A stretch of 64,000 nucleotides of DNA from Sulfitobacter delicatus (GTDB lineage: Bacteria; Pseudomonadota; Alphaproteobacteria; Rhodobacterales; Rhodobacteraceae), in contig NZ_FNBP01000011.1 of assembly GCF_900102535.1 (NCBI RefSeq), forward strand, positions 1 through 64,000. The letters run 5' to 3'. This document shows positions 34,100 through 41,358 of this stretch, piece after piece (the stretch's first letter is position 1; each line of letters begins with the position of its first letter). The position numbers were made by a program, and so were the translations under genes. The notes beneath the pieces are model-generated. The model saw only the letters and a list, made by a program, of their open reading frames with translations, was not told the DNA's origin and did no database searches.

Positions 34100-35176
34100 A
34101 TGAGTGTCGTCACCTACTTCGTTGAAACCTCCCAAGCCTATCTCGACACCGCCGCTGAGACCCAGTTTGGCGCGGTTGCGGCAACGGTCGGCACGCTCCT
34201 GGTTTTGGGGACAACGCTGGTGGTGATCCTCGTCGGCACCAACATGATCTATCAATATCGGGCCATGGATGGGCACACAGCCTTCTGGCTCGCGGTCAAG
34301 ATCGGGCTCATCGGGATATTCGCGACCAATTGGATGCAGTTCAACGCGTTCTCGTCAGCCATTCTCTATGGGATCGACAGTATCGCGGGTGCGCTGGTAG
34401 CCTCCGTCGGCGGCGGCAGTCCGGGGCCCTCTGGAACTTTCGCCGAAGAATTCGACCGGCTGATCGCGGAACTGGGCAACTATTTGAACGCTGCCGGGTC
34501 CGAACTGAACTGGATGGCCGGCGCCATGCTCGACATCGTCGGTGTTCTTCTGCTCTCAATCCTCGGCGGACTGGCCGCCTTCATCCTCGTGGCCTCCCGA
34601 CTGATGATCGCGCTTCTGATCGGGATCGCCCCGGTGATGATTTTCCTGACCCTCTTCGAGGTCACCAAGGATTATTTCGCGCGCTGGCTGTCCGCGCTGA
34701 TTTCCTTTGCGCTATACCCCATCGTCGTCGCAGGCGTGTTCGCAACGATCACAGGCGTTTCCTCCGCGCTCATCGGCGAACTAGGCGATCCCGAAGGGGC
34801 CTCAAACATCGGCGCGCTCATCCCCTTCTTCATGATGGTGCTCATGGCCAAGGGCTTCATTATCGCCACGCCCTTCATCGTCCGCGCGATCTCCGGCAAC
34901 ATCATGATGCCCGCCCTCTCCGGAGGTCTCGACGGCGGCTACAGCTTTGCCCGCGCCGCCATGGGAGGCCAGCAGGCCTACAATCGCTACCTCATCGGCG
35001 GGGCCAGTGGCGCAGAATACGCAGCCCTCAGGGCGCGGCAGTTCTTTGGCGTGCAGCAGATGCCTGCAAGGCAAGGCATGGGGCAGACGGGTTCCGGAGG
35101 CGGCACAGGATCCACTGACGCAGGGTCCAAAATGCTGGCGCAGCTGGCGAGACTGGGTCGACTTGGACGACGGTGA
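34100..35176 (+). CDS. virB6: VirB6-like polytopic channel protein
   Basis: This 358-residue protein has five to seven hydrophobic helices in VirB6/TrbL arrangement. The N-terminal periplasmic segment is followed by TLLVLGTTLVVILVG and WLAVKIGLIGIFATNWMQFN. A central loop precedes LLLSILGGLAAFILVASRLMIALLIGIAPVMIFLTLFEVTKDYFARWLSALISFALYPIVVAG. The tail is glycine and glutamine rich. VirB6 forms the inner-membrane passage for DNA. It is the last gene of the operon. Confidence 0.9.
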   Translation: MSVVTYFVETSQAYLDTAAETQFGAVAATVGTLLVLGTTLVVILVGTNMIYQYRAMDGHTAFWLAVKIGLIGIFATNWMQFNAFSSAILYGIDSIAGALVASVGGGSPGPSGTFAEEFDRLIAELGNYLNAAGSELNWMAGAMLDIVGVLLLSILGGLAAFILVASRLMIALLIGIAPVMIFLTLFEVTKDYFARWLSALISFALYPIVVAGVFATITGVSSALIGELGDPEGASNIGALIPFFMMVLMAKGFIIATPFIVRAISGNIMMPALSGGLDGGYSFARAAMGGQQAYNRYLIGGASGAEYAALRARQFFGVQQMPARQGMGQTGSGGGTGSTDAGSKMLAQLARLGRLGRR

Positions 35177-35312
35177 CGGCGCTAGCTGGACGATAAAGAG
35201 TTGATCAGCGCCATGGACCAGTTTTCGCAAGAGCGGTCATTCGCGACACCTCACGAATCAGGATGCCTCAAGCACATGCTTACGTCGGAAAACTCGCACT
35301 TGCTCACACATT

Positions 35313-36488
35313 TCACGACAGTTCTGGCATGTGCTCGGCAATCAACGCGTATGTCAACTGTTCACCACGCTTGCTGAGTTTCTCGATCCACTCCTCCGGC
35401 ATTGTAGAGAAGTCAGTAGGATATCCATGTACGTCTTCTCGTGAAACGAGATCCGATGGCGGAAACGCGAGGCGGGAGTCATCCTGGCCGAGAAAAGGCA
35501 TGGCAAACCCCTTAATCTGTCCTGACGACTTCAAATCGAATAGACGCTTCACGGCTGCGTTTTGAGCCCTGTCGAAGATGCTCGTGAACGTGCTTGTAAG
35601 GCGCGCCATGAAGAATTGGCTCGGTGGATCAAACCGAAGACCGTATCCCGCGCGGCAGCAGATGATTGTGTCCACATTAGAGACGTTTAGACTTATGGAG
35701 GAATCTCGATCCGGCCAAAGCGGCGCAAGGCCCAAGTTGTCATATGCCCCGCCGTCAGTCAGGGTAACGTGTTCCTCGCGCCGCGATCCGTCAGGCTTGT
35801 TGAAGGCGAGACGTTCATCAAGCGCTGGCAGAAACAACGGATATGCCGCAGAGGCCATGACTGCATGTGCAAGAGTCGTCTGTGAACCGGCAAGTTCTCC
35901 GAGACGCCAAGATCCCGACTTCTCCCGCGAGAAATAGAAAGCCGAACCCGTGCGCAAATCCGCGGCATTGATAATCAGAAGTGGGCGCGTCAAGGGCAAT
36001 TGCCGCAACTTCTGACCATGAAAGACATCTTCGTCCAAGACCCTACGCAAGATCGTCGTCCTGCTCGCAAAACGCGGCATGGGTGCGCGCAACTTTTCTA
36101 GGCTCCAGCGCTTTCGCGCTGTCGTTGGCAGTAACAGAGCAAGGAGGCGCGGTCCGGTCGCGATCGCCAAGATGGCGACGTTGATCACTCCAAGAAGGGC
36201 AGCACAATAGACCGCTCGCAGGCCTTCGGTAGTTGTGAACACTTTACGCAAGGCGGGGCGAACCAAACCGCGGGCAAGTAATGATCGCACTTTGGTCTCG
36301 AAGACCGTGAAAGGTTCGTCATTGGCCGCGTAGAGTGCGCCAATGACGCTTCCCCCGGATACCGTCGAGATAACCCGAACTTCGTCAAGAATCCCCAAGT
36401 CATGCAAGGCGCGCAGACAGCCCAGATGAAACGCAATGGCACGGGATCCACCGCCTGAGAGCGAGAGGCCGATTGCGGGCTTACTCAT
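35313..36488 (-). CDS. Patatin-like phospholipase, putative effector
   Basis: This 391-residue protein has the patatin fold: oxyanion loop SGGGSRA (11-17), nucleophile S44 in STVSGGSVIGAL (the glycine two before the serine is replaced by T) and the dyad aspartate in TDGGAYDN (D245). A hydrophobic stretch at about 93-121 could contact membrane. Patatin enzymes cleave acyl chains from phospholipids. In CBASS the patatin CapV is an abortive effector that degrades the inner membrane. Its start overlaps the E2-E1-JAB stop as ATGA, so it is made from the same message. It is read as the killing arm of the module; this is inference. Confidence 0.9.
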   Translation of the reverse strand: MSKPAIGLSLSGGGSRAIAFHLGCLRALHDLGILDEVRVISTVSGGSVIGALYAANDEPFTVFETKVRSLLARGLVRPALRKVFTTTEGLRAVYCAALLGVINVAILAIATGPRLLALLLPTTARKRWSLEKLRAPMPRFASRTTILRRVLDEDVFHGQKLRQLPLTRPLLIINAADLRTGSAFYFSREKSGSWRLGELAGSQTTLAHAVMASAAYPLFLPALDERLAFNKPDGSRREEHVTLTDGGAYDNLGLAPLWPDRDSSISLNVSNVDTIICCRAGYGLRFDPPSQFFMARLTSTFTSIFDRAQNAAVKRLFDLKSSGQIKGFAMPFLGQDDSRLAFPPSDLVSREDVHGYPTDFSTMPEEWIEKLSKRGEQLTYALIAEHMPELS

Positions 36489-38770
36489 TGACCCGATCCG
36501 TCAGCCAGCGGAGAAGGTTCTTTATTTCGGCGCATGAACACAACAGCGAGTTCAGCCTGCCCGGCAATCAACATCAGTCCGGGCAAGGTATCCATGTCAA
36601 ATATGGTGGCGAGCCAATTGATCTGGGATAGGTCCGTAACACTCGGCATCACCCCCGCCAGTGGCGGGTGTGAATGCCACTCACCGACGTAGCGCAGCTG
36701 TCCCTGTGTCTCGGCCATAGATCGGTCGATCATCTGTTGGACACCGCCGGTGCCCCGGACGAACCCGGTCGGCGATCCGATGCTGTCAGCAGGTGCTTTG
36801 GCGGCATCGGCAAGGTGTATTTTCCGCGCAGGAATGTCGACGACACCCAGCAGAATACCTCCGGTCTCGTTCGGCAGGCAATCATCTCGCATCGCGGCGA
36901 TGCGTGAGCGGAGTCCGCCATCGAGTGCGACCTGCCAGCCATCGACATCGAAGCGACGCACATCCTCCGCAGGATAGGAAACGTGCCGGACTTCGCCGCC
37001 CGCTCCGAGTGACCAGATGCGAATGACCCCATCATCAGAATCGGCGGCCCGTCCCAGACCTTCCGCAACCAAGCCACTTAGGGCCATGACGCGCGATTCA
37101 GGGATCAGGTTTGTGATGGCACGGCAGGCGCCAGTGTAGGCGAATGTCCGTACCGGGGTTTCCAAATGACCGGCGAGAGCTTCCTCGCGGACGATGTGCC
37201 CCAGATACTGCGCTTCCAGATCGCGCAACGTGACGCTGCGATCTTTCGGTTCGGCCAGTAGAACGGCGGCATCGCCCGCCGGGCTGAAAAAGATGCTGAA
37301 CCGCCGAGCCTTGGAGTGATGGTCAGAGAGGAAGCGCTCAGCCAGCAAAGAAGCGGATGCATCCACGATGATATCGGCATCATCGAGCGCGCGATCAACA
37401 TCGTCATTCCGCTGCCCTTCGACCCCGATCTGGGCGGTTATCGCCGTGGCCACAGTGTCTTCATCGTCAAGTATGCTCGCCAGCGCCCCGGCAAGCAATT
37501 CAGATTTGCGTCTCGTGACGTCGCCGCCGAAGCCGACATGACGAGCAAGGTTGTGTGGAAGCAGGACGTCATCGTCTATCACCGTCCAGCAAAAGCGCCC
37601 CTCTCGGGCAAGACAAGGAGCGACATGGGCACCGATCGCGCCCCCTCCGACGATCACAGCTTGGCGTTCATCCGGGATGGTGCGGCCCGCAAGCCGGGTC
37701 GCAAGGTCTCGGTCAAAGGTAGCGTGGACTTCGACCGGAAGCACGGCCATCGCGATGAGGGCAGCCTCATCCACAGCTCCCGCAGTCAATGCCGGAACGA
37801 AGCCGGCGGCACCCCCCTGATCCCTGCTTTCAACCTTGTGGGCAATTCCGAGCGCGACCGCGAGGTCACCAACCTTCTCAGCAGTGACAAAGGCCCGCAT
37901 ATCGGTGCCCTGTTGTGTTCCGTCTGGTGAGGCAATCGGCATCTCGACGATCACGGCCAGGCAGGAATTGATCCGCGCAGCATTGGTCTGCGCGTCGTTC
38001 AACCAACCAGCGAGGCGCGTGCGCAGGTCGGCGAACAGGTCGATCCCGCGCACCGTAAGCAAGTCGGCAAGGCTGCCAAGATTACCTGGCGCGAACGAAA
38101 GCCGCACCATCTGCGCCGGAAGCACTCGGTATGCTGCCACCGTCAACGGCAAAGCCAGTGTGCGCCCCTCCAGCTGGGAACGCGGGACCACGCGCATCAG
38201 CGTGCCCGTGTCGTCAGGGACAGCGACGAGATCCTGTGTGTTGGCGTTATCGATCAACGCACGGGACATAATGATGTTGTAGCCGGTCCCGAACATAAGC
38301 GGGTCGACCGGCTGCCGGGCGTCATGCAAAGCGCCCTCGGCAGCTCGCCGAAACCAGGCAAGGATACGGTGGACAAGCTCGGCCGGTGTCCATGTGAGGC
38401 GCGCTTCCGCCCAACTTCGGTTATCGATACAGATCGCGCGGGGTGATCCTTCGGCAGTGAGATTTTGGTGGGCAGTGTCGGGAAAATCACTCCGCAACAC
38501 GTAGACGAATGGCATCGTATCGCCGCCAGCGAAGCGAACGCCAATTCGTTCTGTGCGCCGGATTGGCACGACGCTCTGCTGCGGTCTGCCGGTCCTGAAG
38601 GTGAGTTCTACAAGCTCACCGGCCCCTCCCCTGCGTAGTGCTAACACGGCAGCGAGCTCGGCGGCATGCCGGTCGACAAACCGCGCAAACGTTGACGCTG
38701 CCGAAGAGGTGAGGTCATCGACCTCGATCACTTCGTCGAAGGATGCGGTGAGCCAGGCTTCGACGTCCAT
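36485..38770 (-). CDS. E2-E1-JAB triple fusion for ubiquitin-like conjugation
   Basis: This 761-residue protein joins three modules. Residues 1-160 look like a bacterial E2 (HQNLTAEG with H101, then a candidate active cysteine C114 in RAICIDNRSW). Residues 370-580 are a ThiF/E1 adenylation domain (GGGAIG at 375-380, an acidic pair at 399-401, R410 in HNLARHVG, possible thiol C549). Residues 615-745 are a JAB/JAMM isopeptidase with the full motif E635...H699-S-H701-P...S710-x-x-D713. In type II CBASS these activities are Cap2 (E1-E2) and Cap3 (JAB) and act on the CD-NTase; here they are fused and no CD-NTase is present. Its ATG overlaps the MBL stop as TAATG. Confidence 0.9.
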   Translation of the reverse strand: MDVEAWLTASFDEVIEVDDLTSSAASTFARFVDRHAAELAAVLALRRGGAGELVELTFRTGRPQQSVVPIRRTERIGVRFAGGDTMPFVYVLRSDFPDTAHQNLTAEGSPRAICIDNRSWAEARLTWTPAELVHRILAWFRRAAEGALHDARQPVDPLMFGTGYNIIMSRALIDNANTQDLVAVPDDTGTLMRVVPRSQLEGRTLALPLTVAAYRVLPAQMVRLSFAPGNLGSLADLLTVRGIDLFADLRTRLAGWLNDAQTNAARINSCLAVIVEMPIASPDGTQQGTDMRAFVTAEKVGDLAVALGIAHKVESRDQGGAAGFVPALTAGAVDEAALIAMAVLPVEVHATFDRDLATRLAGRTIPDERQAVIVGGGAIGAHVAPCLAREGRFCWTVIDDDVLLPHNLARHVGFGGDVTRRKSELLAGALASILDDEDTVATAITAQIGVEGQRNDDVDRALDDADIIVDASASLLAERFLSDHHSKARRFSIFFSPAGDAAVLLAEPKDRSVTLRDLEAQYLGHIVREEALAGHLETPVRTFAYTGACRAITNLIPESRVMALSGLVAEGLGRAADSDDGVIRIWSLGAGGEVRHVSYPAEDVRRFDVDGWQVALDGGLRSRIAAMRDDCLPNETGGILLGVVDIPARKIHLADAAKAPADSIGSPTGFVRGTGGVQQMIDRSMAETQGQLRYVGEWHSHPPLAGVMPSVTDLSQINWLATIFDMDTLPGLMLIAGQAELAVVFMRRNKEPSPLADGSGQ

Positions 38771-39900
38771 TAACCAGCCCTGGGCGACGCCGCCGCGGCG
38801 GTTCCAGCAACCATCGGCGCGGCAAGCGCAAGGGCGAAACCAAATGCCGTGATCTTGTATGCGAAGGGCGTAGGGTCACTCTTCGACGGGTACTCCATCG
38901 TCACGATGAATTCGCCGTCGTGCGCCACAGTGATCCGACGGTGATAGTTTGCAGCCTGCCGGTGCGGGGGCTGGACGTCGTCGTCGGCCTTCGAACCTTT
39001 CACTGGGATCGGCCAGGACGGAGAGATGATGTCGCTGCCGGGTTGGCGCTGATCCTCGAACAGCCACTTGACGTTGGGGTCAGGGACAGTCTCGTTCGAG
39101 CCACGCTCTGGCCCCAACGACTTATAGGAGCAATGGTGCGGCAGCTTCATCAGATCCCAAGCGAGCCTGTCCTCATTGCCGTGCTTCCGGCTAACCTGGA
39201 TGATCGCAGCCAGCGTCTCGTAATTGACGTCTGAGGCGAGAAGCAGCCTCGTCTTCCGGCCGCCCTCGACAAAGGTGGCCTGCATGACGATCGAATCTTC
39301 GTTGCGGTCGACGACAGTGTTTTCATCTTGTCGCCAGCCAAACGGGCAGTGCACAAAAAACTCTACCTTCTCTGGTCCAGTCAATGTGTACCCAGGCACG
39401 AGTTTGCCAGCATCCACAATCAAGTGCTTGCGGCTTTCAAAGTCGATCCCTTCCGCCTCCATCCAAGCCTTCAGCCGTTCGGGGCGAGAGAACACTCGAA
39501 TACCCTTGCCCTGACGCAAACGGTACCGTGCCTCCGCACGGACCAACCGCGCATCATCCTTCAAGTTCTCTTCAAGGATTGCCGCTGCAGGTACCCAGAG
39601 CTCCCTGATCTTTACGCGACCCTTGCCTTGGTAGAGTGCAGCATGATCCAGCCAGAAGAAGTCACCGAACCCCTTACAGTGATCGGCGTCAGTGTGCGTG
39701 ATGCAAACCGCATCGAAGTAGTCGCGGCCCGCTTTATCCAAGTCGCGGCGAAGTGTCGTCGGCAAGTCGCAACGCTGGTCATCCTCATCGCCGTCGCAAC
39801 GCATTGCGGCGAAGTCGATCAGGATCTTGCGCCCATCGGCAAGGTCGAGGCGGGCGGTGTCGGCGTTGCCGAGCGGAAAGAAGTTCACCAGAGCCTGCAT
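38770..39900 (-). CDS. Metallo-beta-lactamase-fold hydrolase of the E2-E1-JAB module
   Basis: This 376-residue protein has the MBL-fold metal motif HTDADH (69-74), later ligands in LLASDVNYE, and KLPHHCSYKS. The spacing recalls ComEC/Rec2-like or RNase-like MBL proteins, whose members cleave nucleic acids, cyclic nucleotides or other phosphoesters. The last 25 residues (FGFALALAAPMVAGTAAAA) form a possible C-terminal membrane tail. The ATG at 39900 follows a GAGGA site. Related E2/E1/JAB operons are known to carry MBL genes, but I know of no proven function for this one. Confidence 0.85.
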   Translation of the reverse strand: MQALVNFFPLGNADTARLDLADGRKILIDFAAMRCDGDEDDQRCDLPTTLRRDLDKAGRDYFDAVCITHTDADHCKGFGDFFWLDHAALYQGKGRVKIRELWVPAAAILEENLKDDARLVRAEARYRLRQGKGIRVFSRPERLKAWMEAEGIDFESRKHLIVDAGKLVPGYTLTGPEKVEFFVHCPFGWRQDENTVVDRNEDSIVMQATFVEGGRKTRLLLASDVNYETLAAIIQVSRKHGNEDRLAWDLMKLPHHCSYKSLGPERGSNETVPDPNVKWLFEDQRQPGSDIISPSWPIPVKGSKADDDVQPPHRQAANYHRRITVAHDGEFIVTMEYPSKSDPTPFAYKITAFGFALALAAPMVAGTAAAASPRAG

Positions 39901-39969
39901 TTCACTGTCCTCATATTTTTGCCCGAGCAGATTGGGCAGTTTTTTTGACCTCCAGCCCCGTGCTGGAGT

Positions 39970-40191
39970 CTAGCCTTTCGGCGGATAGGGATCGTTCCCA
40001 TAGGAATTGGCATCGCGGATCTGGCCATTGGGCCGATGGATGACGACCTCGCCTCGCTCTCGGATCGCCGTGGTGCGTGCGGCCGCGCTCGCCTCTGCCT
40101 GAGTCGCATGCGTGGATCCGACCCGGGTAGCGCCCTCACGGCGTGCAGCCCAACCATCCCCGTGGCGGACCACATGAATACGCTTTGACAT
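39970..40191 (-). CDS. DUF2188 protein at the head of the defence-like operon
   Basis: This 73-residue protein starts MSKRIHVVRHGDGWAARREGA and shows the DUF2188 pattern (W..R..G, an alanine-rich helix with TQAEASAAARTTA, then GEVVIHRPNGQIRDANSYGNDPYPP). Family function is unknown. It lies 69 bp before the MBL gene on the same strand and directly behind the inverted-repeat operator, so it is probably the first gene of the operon. It ends in a glycine (PPKG). Confidence 0.8.
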   Translation of the reverse strand: MSKRIHVVRHGDGWAARREGATRVGSTHATQAEASAAARTTAIRERGEVVIHRPNGQIRDANSYGNDPYPPKG

Positions 40192-40261
40192 CGAATTCTC
40201 CTTATTTTCCTGACTCGCCTCAATTCGAAACTGTTGACCCCGGCCCTTCGGCATGATTCAA

Positions 40262-40340
40262 GTGTTTCACAGACTGGTATAGGCCAGAAGCCTCGCCAAG
40301 TAAACAGTCGTCGCACCACTAATACCAGTCTACGAAACAC
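40262..40340. promoter_or_regulatory. Divergent operator with 19-bp inverted arms
   Basis: The arms GTGTTTCACAGACTGGTAT (40262-40280) and ATACCAGTCTACGAAACAC (40322-40340) are complementary except at two positions, separated by 41 bp. They lie between the leftward DUF2188/MBL operon and the rightward XRE gene, one arm near each start. This is the arrangement of two operators for one repressor controlling both directions. The XRE protein at 40353 is the obvious candidate. Confidence 0.7.
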
Positions 40341-40352
40341 TAAGGAGGGCAC

Positions 40353-40670
40353 ATGAATATCAACGAACTCGCCCCACTAGTCTTAAGGCGACGGGGAAAC
40401 ATGGGGGTTAGGGCTGCCGCGAAGGAGATCGGGATCAGTCCGACCACACTCACGAGGATCGAAAAAGGGCATGTGCCAGACGTGGGCACGCTCAACAAAC
40501 TCAGCGAATGGTTGGGGGAGGAGCCTTCGAAGTTCACGGGCGTTGGAGACCTTCAAATCGCATTCAAGAACAGAAAAGCCGTCCCGCAAGCGACCGCCCT
40601 TGCTCTGGCTGAACTAATCACCCAGGCTTCGCGACAATTCGAACAAGACGTCGATGCTCGAGGACACTAA
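40353..40670 (+). CDS. XRE-family HTH repressor
   Basis: This 105-residue protein has an N-terminal helix-turn-helix of the Cro/CI type (NMGVRAAAKEIGISPTTLTRIEKGHVPDVGTLNKLSEWLG, residues 16-55) and a helical C-terminal part. A strong AGGAGGG site precedes the ATG. The stop is immediately followed by the GTG of the ImmA-type protease gene, so the two form a repressor/antirepressor pair. It probably binds the inverted-arm operator just upstream. Confidence 0.88.
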   Translation: MNINELAPLVLRRRGNMGVRAAAKEIGISPTTLTRIEKGHVPDVGTLNKLSEWLGEEPSKFTGVGDLQIAFKNRKAVPQATALALAELITQASRQFEQDVDARGH

Positions 40671-41240
40671 GTGGCATTCAGACGAGGGTTCAAATCTCAA
40701 TGTGAGCGGCGATCGGTCGAGTTTCGAAAACAGTTTGGCCTGTCGGATCACGACGCGCTGTCTGCCGACCGATTGGCAGAAGAGCTTCGAGTAACTGTTT
40801 GGTCCACCGATGAAGTTGATGGGATATCAGAAAGCGCAAGGTCGGTTCTGAGCGACGAGACTGATCAATCGTGGTCCGCCCTCACGATGAGATTAGGCGC
40901 GGCCCATCTTGTCGTTCACAAACCGGTTTCATCTAAAGGTCGTCGCAACAATGTGGTGATGCACGAGCTGGCGCACATCATCTTGGGCCACGAACTCGCA
41001 TCAGCCTGCATCCTAGAGGACGGCTCGCTTGTCCCGGGAAACTTCGATCAAGACCAGGAAGACGAAGCCGACTGGTTGGCCGGCGCCTTGCTGCTGCCCC
41101 GGCCCGCCCTTTTGTCTATTCGTCGCCGTCGGCTCTCAGACCGTGACGCTTGCAAAGAACATCTCGTCAGTCCGGACATGCTGAAGTGGCGGTTTCGGAT
41201 GACGGGTGTAGACTACCAGCTTTTGCGCCGCCACACGTAG
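40671..41240 (+). CDS. ImmA/IrrE-family metallopeptidase
   Basis: This 189-residue protein starts at a GTG next to the XRE stop. It has the zinc-protease motif HELAH (98-102) in NNVVMHELAHIILGHELA, a downstream acidic helix (DQEDEADWLAGALLLPRPAL) that supplies the third ligand, and a C-terminal RFRMTGVDYQLLRRH. ImmA-type proteases cut their partner XRE repressor in response to damage or cell signals, as in ICEBs1. Here that would derepress the leftward module, an inference from layout. Confidence 0.88.
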   Translation: MAFRRGFKSQCERRSVEFRKQFGLSDHDALSADRLAEELRVTVWSTDEVDGISESARSVLSDETDQSWSALTMRLGAAHLVVHKPVSSKGRRNNVVMHELAHIILGHELASACILEDGSLVPGNFDQDQEDEADWLAGALLLPRPALLSIRRRRLSDRDACKEHLVSPDMLKWRFRMTGVDYQLLRRHT

Positions 41241-41358
41241 CATTCTTTGCTCCCACTCCAAACGAAGGTCAGCTTTCGTTCCGGATTGCCAATTCATTTT
41301 CGGTTTCCACGAAAGCCCGATTCCAGTCCTGCCCGACAGACAGACCAAGCTCGCCAAC

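Noticed and set aside
35313-39900. Calling the patatin/E2-E1-JAB/MBL operon a standard type II CBASS
   Set aside because: No CD-NTase gene is found in the operon or its neighbours, and the E1, E2 and JAB parts are fused into one protein with an added MBL gene.
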